This document shows positions 16,122-23,279 of a DNA stretch of 64,000 nucleotides, piece by piece. Source of the stretch: Candidatus Poribacteria bacterium (GTDB lineage Bacteria > Poribacteria > WGA-4E > WGA-3G); NCBI GenBank assembly GCA_022825825.1, contig JAJDWA010000048.1:1-64000 (forward strand), read 5' to 3'. The notes under the pieces are model-generated. The model did not search any database, had not been told where the DNA came from, and worked only from the letters and a program-made list of their open reading frames with translations. The translations under genes and the position numbers were made by a program. How positions within the stretch are numbered: position 1 is the first letter of the stretch; each line of letters begins with the position of its first letter.

Positions 16122-17972
16122 TTAAGCACTCAATCCAAGTTCTTTGCCGAGTTCCATCAATCGAACGTTAATCTTTGTTTTGTCAATCCGGTTTTCGTTC
16201 ACAAACTCTCGGTATGGTGGCGGCAGCCTATCTGGTAGCATAGCACGGGAATTTGCCTCTTGTAAAGCCAATAATGTCATAAACATTCGCATCTCTGGAG
16301 AATAGTCTGGCATAAAATCTGCTACCACTTCGCGTAAATCTTCTTCTGTGAAAGTAGAACGATTTTTTCGTTTTGCAAGATTATGGCTCCGTCGTGCAAT
16401 TAGATTGAGATCGTTAACACTCACGCCCCGTAGTTTTTCGTCTCTTGTAATCTCCTGGAAATCAATTTTTTCCTGTGTGTGAAATCGACAGAAAAACTGT
16501 AAAATACCGGCTCTACTTTCCCGTATAGGTGGGAGCAGTACCAATTTGTGACTGAAGATCTCAGGGCGTCGAAAGATAGGCGGGATTAGATCAGGACGAC
16601 TTGATGTCCCAACCCATATTACCTTACCATGCAAGGAAGTGTCACTGATAGCATTCGTGAGAATAGCAGGAAAGGGGCGTTCCAAGTTCGCTGTTTTCAT
16701 GCTTGTATGGGGCGAAGCTTGCTCAATTTCATCCATAAATACAACGACTGGTGCAAGCCCGCGAATAAAGTTAATAGCGGAATTCAAGTTTCTATCGTAG
16801 CTTGCCCCGTTGTCATTAATGCTGATGGATACTTCGCTTATCTGACTTGCGTAACGAAGTCGGACAAACGCCATATTTGTCTGTCCAGCTAACATACGCG
16901 CTGCAAAAATGTTTCCGTTACCGGTTGGTCCAAGTAGAAGCAGCCCGCGCGGCACGCGCCTCAAATCCTGCTCATTTAAACCGTCTACAACATCTTGAAT
17001 GACCCTTGTTACATGATTTGACCAATGCTGTTTCGGTTCGGTGAGTGGTTCACTTACTTCAATAATTCCGTGACTAAATGTCTTGACGCTCTGGTACCGA
17101 TAGTTGGCGAGTATTCGGCCTTCCACTTTTTGTTTTAAAGAAGCTGCGTGCCGTACCAAGTCGTGGATACCGAAAAGATTTAAACCTGCCATATCTCGTG
17201 CTAAGGTTTGCTTTTCGCGATCATTCCCAAGGTTTAATCGTACTTCTACCTTCTGATCTGGAGAATCTTGTTCTGAAATTTCTTGCGGAATAGTACTCAA
17301 GTGCTCAATAAACTCCAAACGTTCTTCGAAATCTGGGAACGGCACCTCCACTATAGGTATTTCTTGATTCACAAGAAAATGCGGATGAATATCGTAAGTA
17401 TTTTGTGTAAGGAGTAGAATTATATGCTTTTTCCTACGAATTTCAAGGTCTGATGCCCAATTTTGAAGTTGATGGAAGAAGAATTGTAGGTTATCTGTTG
17501 CACCTGTATCAAACATAGGATCGTTCGGGGCAATCTGTTCAAGGTTATTGATAATCAAACCTATCCTGACCCTTTCTTGTTTCAGGAGATCATGCAGCTT
17601 GTTTGCCAATTCCTTTGTCGGCAACGGCTCGCTTTTAAGAAATGGATCCTCATGAAGTTTATGAAGTGCAAGTTGACTATTAATTCTTTTGCGATCATCA
17701 GTCTCTGCTGGAGGTCCTTGGTCTTTAGGAATAAGCCCTAAAATTTTCTGTGTTTCTATCCACTTTCCCGCATTGGGCCACGTAATCCCTTGTGTTGCGT
17801 TGTATCCAAGGACTAAACGGCACCCGAGCACATTCAGTTGCTCCATCAAATAGTCTATAGCGGGTAAATAACCGTAGGCTTCATCGTGTTGCAAATCATG
17901 CACATTAAAGTGTAATAAAAATTGATGTGCAGCAGCGACTTTGAATTGTGATTCAATCTGTTCCCAAAACAT
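16122..17972 (-). CDS. Tandem AAA protein with a degenerate Walker A (Ycf46-like layout)
   Basis: 616 residues with two AAA-like halves. The N-terminal half (about 1-290) has no P-loop but shows LIINNLEQIAP and VEVPFPDFEERL segments that look like a Walker B region and an AAA helix. The C-terminal half (about 320-560) reads as an ATPase core: LLLLGPTGNGNIFAAR near 350 in the Walker A place, VVFMDEIEQ near 412 as an intact Walker B, GTSSRPDLI as sensor 1 and RRPEIF with the arginine-finger arginines. In Walker A the essential Lys is Asn and the following Ser/Thr is Ile; I confirmed this in the DNA. The layout resembles cyanobacterial Ycf46. It may bind but not hydrolyse ATP. Divergent promoters separate it from the kinase gene. 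Confidence 0.75.
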   Translation of the reverse strand: MFWEQIESQFKVAAAHQFLLHFNVHDLQHDEAYGYLPAIDYLMEQLNVLGCRLVLGYNATQGITWPNAGKWIETQKILGLIPKDQGPPAETDDRKRINSQLALHKLHEDPFLKSEPLPTKELANKLHDLLKQERVRIGLIINNLEQIAPNDPMFDTGATDNLQFFFHQLQNWASDLEIRRKKHIILLLTQNTYDIHPHFLVNQEIPIVEVPFPDFEERLEFIEHLSTIPQEISEQDSPDQKVEVRLNLGNDREKQTLARDMAGLNLFGIHDLVRHAASLKQKVEGRILANYRYQSVKTFSHGIIEVSEPLTEPKQHWSNHVTRVIQDVVDGLNEQDLRRVPRGLLLLGPTGNGNIFAARMLAGQTNMAFVRLRYASQISEVSISINDNGASYDRNLNSAINFIRGLAPVVVFMDEIEQASPHTSMKTANLERPFPAILTNAISDTSLHGKVIWVGTSSRPDLIPPIFRRPEIFSHKLVLLPPIRESRAGILQFFCRFHTQEKIDFQEITRDEKLRGVSVNDLNLIARRSHNLAKRKNRSTFTEEDLREVVADFMPDYSPEMRMFMTLLALQEANSRAMLPDRLPPPYREFVNENRIDKTKINVRLMELGKELGLSA

Positions 17973-18056
17973 ATTCTTTCTCCATGATAAAAGATAGTGT
18001 TAGGTAAGGTCTGATGCTATAATTTGCTGGAGGCGCAATCCATCGTTTCATTAAAT

Positions 18057-18086
18057 AGGATAACATAAAAACTCTACCGAAGTCAA
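18057..18086 (-). promoter_or_regulatory. Promoter of the AAA gene
   Basis: On the minus strand TTGACT (18086-18081) and TATCCT (18062-18057) are 18 bases apart, with TGT before the -10 box. It is back to back with the kinase promoter. Confidence 0.55.
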
Positions 18087-18098
18087 ATGATTCAGAGT

Positions 18099-18127
18099 TT
18101 GACAATAACCCTTATTTATGGTATTCT
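18099..18127 (+). promoter_or_regulatory. Promoter of the uridine kinase-like gene
   Basis: TTGACA (18099-18104) and TATTCT (18122-18127) are 17 bases apart with TGG directly before the -10 (extended -10). It overlaps an upstream in-frame ATG at 18118, which therefore cannot be the translation start. Confidence 0.7.
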
Positions 18128-18171
18128 ATTCTTATTTACAGCTAATAACAAATTTGAATGAAAGCGTAAAA

Positions 18172-18819
18172 ATGGCAAAAATTGATTCGATTAAACCAAT
18201 CACCGTTGGGATTATGGGTGGTTCAGCCTCTGGAAAAACAACGTTCGCCACTGCTTTGGCAGAACAACTTGCTGAATTTTCACCTATAACGTTACACCAA
18301 GACTCCTATTTTCGGGATTGGTCAGAATACACACCTGAAGAACGCGAAAAAGTTGTAACAGCCAATCATCCGGACGCAGTGTGTTGGGATGTGCTTATTG
18401 CTGATGTTGAAAAACTTCGTTCGCGAAACCCGATTGAGACACCTATACCCGGAACCCGTGCAGCGCAACGTGGTGATGAAAAGAAAATTATAGAACCAAG
18501 CGATGTCGTAATAGTGGAGGGGCACCTTATCTATTGGAATCAACAGCTCCGTGAGTTAATAGATATTAAAATCTTTTTGGATGTTGACGCACATGAACGT
18601 GTGCTGCGGCGAATGCTCCGCGATGTCGGCACACGCAGCGGAAGCCTTGAAAGCGCAATCAGTTGGTACCGACGAGATGTACTCCCTAATTTCCCAATTT
18701 ACACAGAACCTTGTAAAAAATATGCGGACCTAATTATTCCGTTTTTGAATGATAATCCTGTAGCCTTGCAAACTGTTACCGCGGGTATACGCGCTCAACT
18801 TTCGGACCAGAATAAATAG
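18172..18819 (+). CDS. udk: Uridine kinase-like P-loop kinase
   Basis: 215 residues when started at the ATG at 18172; the longer frame from 18118 is rejected because the promoter's -10 box overlaps that ATG. The P-loop GGSASGKTT lies at residues 16-24. HQDSYFRDW matches the conserved DxFY-like loop, VIVEGHLIYW is the Walker B-like strand, and DVDAHERVLRRMLRD gives the arginine-rich lid. Length and motifs fit uridine/cytidine kinase, which phosphorylates uridine and cytidine with a nucleoside triphosphate in pyrimidine salvage. A related phosphoribulokinase/uridine-kinase fold enzyme with another substrate is possible. It is transcribed alone and away from the AAA gene. Confidence 0.8.
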   Translation: MAKIDSIKPITVGIMGGSASGKTTFATALAEQLAEFSPITLHQDSYFRDWSEYTPEEREKVVTANHPDAVCWDVLIADVEKLRSRNPIETPIPGTRAAQRGDEKKIIEPSDVVIVEGHLIYWNQQLRELIDIKIFLDVDAHERVLRRMLRDVGTRSGSLESAISWYRRDVLPNFPIYTEPCKKYADLIIPFLNDNPVALQTVTAGIRAQLSDQNK

Positions 18820-18877
18820 AATATCCCCTCTCTTCCTCTCCTAATTCATTTATAATTCCCCATTACCGTCCGCCTTT

Positions 18878-18917
18878 TTGACATAGACACCATTTCAAAA
18901 TGGCACGGATATGTCAA
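18878..18917. promoter_or_regulatory. Dyad element upstream of sigma-54 promoters (possible enhancer site)
   Basis: TTGACATA (18878-18885) and TATGTCAA (18910-18917) are exact inverted repeats around an inner hairpin CCATT / AATGG (18890-18894, 18899-18903). It lies about 165 and 225 bases before the two sigma-54-type promoters, the distance at which enhancer-binding proteins usually act. Confidence 0.45.
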
Positions 18918-19080
18918 TATGGCAGATGGATTTTTCATATAAATTAACTCGTATGTTTTCTTATTAAGGATCAAAATTAGAATCTTACCGCAGTCAATTT
19001 CCCCACAAGATTTCTATAGATTCAGTAAGCGAGCAGGCTTTTTACGCTATTGCCACTTATTCTGGATAAAAAATGGTGTT

Positions 19081-19097
19081 TTGGCATATAAATTGCT
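19081..19097 (+). promoter_or_regulatory. Sigma-54-type promoter, distal
   Basis: TTGGCATATAAATTGCT has GG at -24 and GC at -12 with the exact 10-base gap of the sigma-54 consensus (TTGGCAC-N5-TTGC). It is one of two such sites before the Hsp20 gene. Confidence 0.6.
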
Positions 19098-19142
19098 TAT
19101 AACTATAAATAGTTGGTAAACAATTGAAATGTGTCAAAAAAA

Positions 19143-19159
19143 TTGGCACAGGACTTGCG
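19143..19159 (+). promoter_or_regulatory. Sigma-54-type promoter, proximal
   Basis: TTGGCACAGGACTTGCG matches TTGGCAC-N5-TTGC fully, GG at 19145-19146 and GC at 19157-19158. Predicted transcription starts near 19170, with the Hsp20 ATG at 19201. This is a near-perfect match and the better of the two sites. Confidence 0.75.
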
Positions 19160-19200
19160 TATAAAATTTACATAAACCTAAAATCAAAAGGAGAAGAAAA

Positions 19201-19653
19201 ATGAGACATTTAGCAACACGCAGACCGGTAGGAAATCTTTTCAACCTCCATAACGAGATGGGAAAAATCTTCGGAGATCTATTCGCTTCTCAGGAAAGTG
19301 AAACCAGTGGTGAGTCCACTTCTTGGATGCCCACAGTAGACATCTCTGAAACGGAAAACAGTTTTGAAATTCTTACCGAACTTCCGGGAGTTACAGAAAG
19401 CGATGTCCGCATCTCCGTAACTGACAACCTACTCACGATTAAGGGTGAAAAACAGCAGGAAAAGGAGACAGATGACAAAAACTACCACCGTGTAGAGAGA
19501 AGGTACGGTAGTTTCCAAAGGAGTTTTACCCTTCCGAGGAATGTTGAAGCCGCTGATATTAAGGCAGGATACAAGGATGGGGTTTTGACCCTCACTATTC
19601 CAAAGTCGGAAGCGGCAAAACCGACTGAAATCCCGATTTCGGCAAATGCTTAA
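19201..19653 (+). CDS. Hsp20 small heat-shock protein, copy 1
   Basis: 150 residues: a short variable N-terminus with LFNLHNEMGKIFGDLF, an alpha-crystallin domain (about 45-140) with PTVDISETENSFEI, ELPGVTESDVRIS and the signature GVLTLTIPK, and a tail ending in TEIPIS, a variant of the I-x-I motif that plugs neighbouring dimers. Such proteins form oligomers that hold unfolding proteins in an ATP-independent way. It is the first of three Hsp20 genes in a row and lies right behind two sigma-54-type promoters. ATG follows AAAAGGAG with good spacing. The gene is followed by a hairpin at 19666-19701. Confidence 0.95.
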   Translation: MRHLATRRPVGNLFNLHNEMGKIFGDLFASQESETSGESTSWMPTVDISETENSFEILTELPGVTESDVRISVTDNLLTIKGEKQQEKETDDKNYHRVERRYGSFQRSFTLPRNVEAADIKAGYKDGVLTLTIPKSEAAKPTEIPISANA

Positions 19654-19665
19654 CACAAAATAATG

Positions 19666-19701
19666 ATGCACGCCTCTTTCCTATAACCTTGAGGCATGCA
19701 T
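19666..19701 (+). terminator. Hairpin between Hsp20 copies 1 and 2
   Basis: ATGCACGCCTC (19666-19676) pairs with GAGGCATGCAT (19691-19701), one mismatch. There is no T-run, so it may stabilise the mRNA end or attenuate read-through rather than stop it fully. Confidence 0.45.
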
Positions 19702-19746
19702 ACTATAACACAGGCGATAAGCCTTCACACTATAAGGAGAAGAAAA

Positions 19747-20202
19747 ATGACTTATTTGACTTTACGCAAACCAGTAGCAAATCCTTTCAAATTCTATAAT
19801 GCTCGGTTCATGCCATTTTTCGCAAGGCCTGGTACACAAGAATATAGATGGAGACCGTCGGCTGACATTACAGAAACAGATGATAGTTTTGAAGTTCGGG
19901 CAGAGCTTCCGGGTGTAACAAAGGACGATGTCCAAATCTCTGTCAAAGATAACCTCTTAACCATAAAGGGAGAAAAACGGCAGGAAGAAGAGGATGATTC
20001 CAAAGATTATCGGCGAGTCGAACGGCGTTATGGAAGCTTCGAACGGAAATTTGCGCTGCCACCGAAAGTCGAGACTGACAGCATCAAAGCTGAATTCAAG
20101 GACGGTGTCCTGACGTTGTCTATCCCAAAACCTGAAGAGACAAAACCGAAAGAAATTCCAATCGTTGCTGAATCAGCTGCGGATGCTCCGCAGGAGAGTT
20201 AA
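19747..20202 (+). CDS. Hsp20 small heat-shock protein, copy 2
   Basis: 151 residues from the ATG at 19747, chosen over an upstream in-frame ATG at 19696 because AAGGAGAAGAAAA stands right before it, as in copy 1. The alpha-crystallin domain shows PSADITETDDSFEV, ELPGVTKDDVQIS, NLLTIKGEKR and GVLTLSIPK. The C-terminus carries KEIPIVAES, again a weak I-x-I. It is the paralogue next to copy 1 and probably shares its transcript, since no promoter is seen in the short gap. A strong terminator follows the gene. Confidence 0.95.
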   Translation: MTYLTLRKPVANPFKFYNARFMPFFARPGTQEYRWRPSADITETDDSFEVRAELPGVTKDDVQISVKDNLLTIKGEKRQEEEDDSKDYRRVERRYGSFERKFALPPKVETDSIKAEFKDGVLTLSIPKPEETKPKEIPIVAESAADAPQES

Positions 20203-20220
20203 AATAATTCCATAAACAAT

Positions 20221-20258
20221 AGGGCAGGTACAATTGATTGTGCCTGCCCTGTTAACTT
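20221..20258 (+). terminator. Strong terminator hairpin after Hsp20 copy 2
   Basis: AGGGCAGGTACAA (20221-20233) pairs with TTGTGCCTGCCCT (20238-20250) with one wobble over a TTGA loop. GTTAACTTT follows. Copy 3 therefore needs its own signal. Confidence 0.65.
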
Positions 20259-20321
20259 TGCATCACTTATTTCGAACATTTCATAGGTATAGTGGTCAAA
20301 TACTAATGAAAAGAGAATAAT

Positions 20322-20349
20322 TCTTGTATTCTAAATTTAGAATACAAGA
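20322..20349. promoter_or_regulatory. 28-bp perfect palindrome before Hsp20 copy 3
   Basis: The arms TCTTGTATTCTAAA (20322-20335) and TTTAGAATACAAGA (20336-20349) are exact complements without a spacer. It ends seven bases before the Shine-Dalgarno (AAGGAG, 20356-20361) of the third Hsp20 gene. It may be an operator, or in RNA a hairpin that affects ribosome access. Confidence 0.65.
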
Positions 20350-20368
20350 TTAGAAAAGGAGAATTGAA

Positions 20369-21064
20369 ATGAAAAATAGACCACAACCCGGTCGCAGAGG
20401 TGCTTTCCAGGGGCCACGGAGACGTCGTCCGACACAAGAAACCGGTCCCAGACAGAACAGGAGACATCGTCACCGTTCGCGACAGGCTGAGGCTGAAAGA
20501 CAGGGACCACAATCACAAGCAAGAGGTCCACGACGACACCGACCACTTGTAGCACGCGGAAATTGGGAACATCGGCCACCGAGAGGTAGGAGAAATCGTC
20601 GCCGTTCAGCACACGCAAACTTCAGACCACATCATCCAATGCGTGATATTTTCCTACACCACAATCGGATGCGGCACGTTTTTGACAGAAGGTTCGCGTA
20701 TCGTGAGGGAAAAATGAAAAGAGGAAAATTCAATTGGCATCCACCCATTGAGTTTTCTGTTTCTGAAGATAAGTATGAAGTGTTAGTTGAACTTCCTGGC
20801 GTTTCACAAAACGATGTTAGTGTTTCTGTAACTGACGATCTATTGAAGGTAAAAGGGAAAAAGGAGCGGAAGCAGACAGATGAAACACAACACCCACGCC
20901 GGTCGGAATTGCGATATGGAAGTTTTAAACGTGTACTCCCACTTCCACCGAATGCGAAAGTTGATGATATAAAAGCCGAATTCGAGGATGGAGTTTTGAC
21001 AATTGAGATTCCGAAAACGGAAGAGGCAAAACCAACGGAAATTCCGATCAACGTTGAGACTTAA
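20369..21064 (+). CDS. Hsp20-type protein with an Arg/Gln-rich N-terminal extension, copy 3
   Basis: 231 residues. The first ~80 residues are dominated by Arg, Gln, Pro, His and Gly (for example RRHRHRSRQ), a low-complexity, highly basic region not found in copies 1 and 2. Then follows HHNRMRHVFDRRF, a weak Hsp20 N-terminus, and the alpha-crystallin domain (about 120-225) with PPIEFSVSEDKYEV, ELPGVSQNDVSVS and GVLTIEIPK. The tail TEIPINVE keeps an I-x-I-like motif. The basic arm might bind nucleic acid or drive condensation; this is inference. It has its own ribosome site and a perfect palindrome upstream. A bidirectional terminator follows it. Confidence 0.9.
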   Translation: MKNRPQPGRRGAFQGPRRRRPTQETGPRQNRRHRHRSRQAEAERQGPQSQARGPRRHRPLVARGNWEHRPPRGRRNRRRSAHANFRPHHPMRDIFLHHNRMRHVFDRRFAYREGKMKRGKFNWHPPIEFSVSEDKYEVLVELPGVSQNDVSVSVTDDLLKVKGKKERKQTDETQHPRRSELRYGSFKRVLPLPPNAKVDDIKAEFEDGVLTIEIPKTEEAKPTEIPINVET

Positions 21065-21112
21065 TCCACCATATTGTAGTGCAGGGCCTCTGTGCCTTGC
21101 AAAAATAAGAAC

Positions 21113-21148
21113 AGGCTAATGCTAAAAAGCATCAGCCTATTTTTATTT
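21113..21148. terminator. Bidirectional terminator (Hsp20 copy 3 / aquaporin)
   Basis: AGGCTaATGCT (21113-21123) pairs with AGCATcAGCCT (21128-21138), one mismatch, followed by ATTTTTATTT; an A-rich run stands on the other side. It separates convergent genes. Confidence 0.65.
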
Positions 21149-21159
21149 AATATTACCAA

Positions 21160-21813
21160 CTACTCGGTTTCAGCACCTTTCTCTTTTAAAACACCGATAT
21201 AGAGAAATGCTGCGAGCATCGCACCTACGCACGGGCCGACAAAATAGAGCCAAATATCAGCGTAATTACCGCTTGCAATAGCAGGGCCCAACGTCCGTGC
21301 AGGGTTGAGCGAAGCACGTGTCAAAGGACCACCCATCAAGATGCAAAGCACTAAAGTTAACCCGATAGCGAGTCCAGCAAAGTTCCCCGCCTTTCCACTT
21401 ACAGCAGTATTGAATATCGTATTAACGAGGAAAAATGTTAGGACGATTTCAACGATCAGTCCCTGCATCGGAGTTACACCGGTAGTTAAAATAGTTACAC
21501 CCAAATCACCATCTACCGGTAGTACTGCTTTAAGCACCAATGCCCCTGCAATTCCACCAGCAAATTGAACAATCCAATATCCTATGGCTGCACCAAATCG
21601 AATTTCACCTGCTACCAAGAGTCCAAGCGTCACAGCAGGATTAATATGTGTGCCTGAGATATGTCCGTAGGCATACGCAAATGCCACAATGACCAACCCG
21701 TGGGCAAGTGCAACGCCTACTAAGCCTCCTTTATCAATTGCTAACGCACCTGCACCGATAAAGATCAGCGCGAAAGTGCCGACAAATTCAGCAACCAAAT
21801 TTCGTGTATTCAT
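21160..21813 (-). CDS. Aquaporin-type MIP channel
   Basis: 217 residues with six hydrophobic segments and both NPA boxes: HINPAVTL (Asn58-Pro59-Ala60) and SLNPARTLGP (Asn170-Pro171-Ala172). The Arg after the second NPA is the selectivity-filter arginine. Thr follows that Arg where glycerol facilitators have Asp, so it is nearer to AqpZ-type water channels than to GlpF. It lets water, possibly small uncharged solutes, cross the inner membrane. The ATG follows AAAGGAGGTAAAA. A promoter lies in the gap to the sulfatase gene upstream, although it might also be read from that operon. Confidence 0.9.
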   Translation of the reverse strand: MNTRNLVAEFVGTFALIFIGAGALAIDKGGLVGVALAHGLVIVAFAYAYGHISGTHINPAVTLGLLVAGEIRFGAAIGYWIVQFAGGIAGALVLKAVLPVDGDLGVTILTTGVTPMQGLIVEIVLTFFLVNTIFNTAVSGKAGNFAGLAIGLTLVLCILMGGPLTRASLNPARTLGPAIASGNYADIWLYFVGPCVGAMLAAFLYIGVLKEKGAETE

Positions 21814-21832
21814 AAAGTTTTACCTCCTTTTT

Positions 21833-21861
21833 ATGTTAATCAAAATCGTATTTTGCGTCAA
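21833..21861 (-). promoter_or_regulatory. Promoter of the aquaporin gene
   Basis: On the minus strand TTGACG (21861-21856) and TAACAT (21838-21833) are 17 bases apart, just upstream of the ribosome site of the aquaporin gene. Confidence 0.45.
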
Positions 21862-21882
21862 GAAATTAGTAAAATTAATGGG

Positions 21883-23241
21883 TCAAAGTGGCCATCTATT
21901 TTGGAATTGTTCAACCATAGCCTCAGGCCCGCCGTGCTGCCCCAAGAATTCCAAAAACGCTTGGTAGAGTCGGCGTGCCTCGTCTGTATCGGACTCAAAC
22001 CGATTCTTCAGCTGTTCAGGATCCGAAGGAAGATGGAATAGATGTTGCGGTGCCCCTTTATTCTCCAATAATAAAGACCATGTGCCGTCAGTAACACTTC
22101 CGTGCGGACTTCCGCCATCAGGACTCCATCCGCCACCCCATGCACCGTGGGTTATCGCATAATCTCTGCCTGTGTCGGTTTCTCCCATGACAATTGGCAG
22201 CAAGCTACTGCCTTCTACCTGTTTGCCGCGTTCTGCCCCAAAAGCATCAATCACAGTTGCAGGAATATCAATAATACTCACAAGCGCATCTGTGTGGCGG
22301 GGTGTGACTTCAGGATAATAAATAAGCAAAGGTATATGAACAATCTCTTCGTACATACCGAGGTTTTTCGCAATAAGTCCATGCTCACCTAACAGAAAGC
22401 CGTGATCTGCCATGAAGATGATCATCGTGTTTTCCATCAATCCCATATAATCAATTTTCCGCAGCAGATGTCCAATCCAGTTGTCTACAAGACACGCTTC
22501 GGCACGGTAGAGTGCATTGAGACGTTGGGTTGTACGTTCGTCCATATTGTTTGGACCGTAGGTTGGATAGATAGGTTCCGGGCCGTCGTAATCGTCTGGG
22601 TCAAACCGTCTGATATACCAATCCGGCACATCCCATGGCTCATGCGGGTCAAAGGTGTCTACCATCAGATAGAAATTTTCGTGTTGATAATTGCGTTCCA
22701 GCCAGTCGCACGCAGTTCGCACCGTTTGTGCAACGAAGGTATCCGCTTCATTTCTCCGAGAATCGCTATTTTTAAGATGGTTGAAGATTCCCGCGGGTAA
22801 CTTGTTCGGATGTGGGCGCGTGTGTTCACGATAGCGCAGTCCTTCTTCTGTATCAAAGTCATAAGGGTGGGTTTCTAATAGATCGCTTTCCTGTCCACGA
22901 ATCCACTTCCACCCTGTAAAGCCTCGATTATATAGAAATCCGTTGTTAAGATGGTGTGGCGTATCCGCAATCATCATGCTGACAACACCTGCTTTTGTGA
23001 GTGCGTTCGCAATGACAGGCACGTTACGTTGCAGCGGTTCCCATCCCCGACGACAAATACTGACCTCGCCAGTTACCAAGTCGCCACGGATCGGCACGGT
23101 TGGGTAGCTGCACACATAGGCTTTGTCAAAAACAACGCATTTTTCAGCGAAGGCGTTGAGTGCAGGACTATAACCCTTGCCTCCAAAAATTTCTAAGTTA
23201 TCTCGTCTGAATGTATCTGAAATAATGTGAATAATATTCAT
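21883..23241 (-). CDS. Sulfatase-family hydrolase with Thr at the nucleophile position
   Basis: 452 residues of the alkaline phosphatase/sulfatase superfamily. Asp9 in IISDTFRRD is a metal ligand, LTP-like and DTFDPHEPWD regions follow, and FMADHGFLLGEHG with a later HIPLLIYYP are the second metal-binding part. The sulfatase signature C/S-x-P-x-R-x4-TG reads T-V-P-I-R-G-D-L-V-T-G, so residue 48 is Thr where formylglycine is normally made from Cys or Ser. Formylglycine cannot be formed from Thr, so this is probably a Thr-nucleophile phosphodiesterase-like enzyme or a different hydrolase rather than a true sulfatase. It sits in an envelope gene run. The ATG has a GGAGTG ribosome site. Confidence 0.85.
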   Translation of the reverse strand: MNIIHIISDTFRRDNLEIFGGKGYSPALNAFAEKCVVFDKAYVCSYPTVPIRGDLVTGEVSICRRGWEPLQRNVPVIANALTKAGVVSMMIADTPHHLNNGFLYNRGFTGWKWIRGQESDLLETHPYDFDTEEGLRYREHTRPHPNKLPAGIFNHLKNSDSRRNEADTFVAQTVRTACDWLERNYQHENFYLMVDTFDPHEPWDVPDWYIRRFDPDDYDGPEPIYPTYGPNNMDERTTQRLNALYRAEACLVDNWIGHLLRKIDYMGLMENTMIIFMADHGFLLGEHGLIAKNLGMYEEIVHIPLLIYYPEVTPRHTDALVSIIDIPATVIDAFGAERGKQVEGSSLLPIVMGETDTGRDYAITHGAWGGGWSPDGGSPHGSVTDGTWSLLLENKGAPQHLFHLPSDPEQLKNRFESDTDEARRLYQAFLEFLGQHGGPEAMVEQFQNRWPL

Positions 23242-23279
23242 GTTTCACTCCAAATTTGACATCTATGCGGTTCGTTAGA

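Larger units (their letters stand above)
18820..19200. other. Regulatory region upstream of the Hsp20 cluster
   Basis: 380 bases with no gene. It holds a dyad element (18878-18917) and two sigma-54-type promoters (19081-19097 and 19143-19159), described separately. A Shine-Dalgarno AAAGGAG lies just before the first Hsp20 start. No heat-shock CIRCE element was seen. Confidence 0.65.

Noticed and set aside
18118-18171. Upstream start for the uridine kinase-like gene
   Set aside because: The promoter -10 box (18122-18127) overlaps it, so this codon is not in the mRNA.
18878-18917. CIRCE heat-shock operator
   Set aside because: The arms TTGACATA/TATGTCAA do not match the CIRCE sequence and the spacing is too long.
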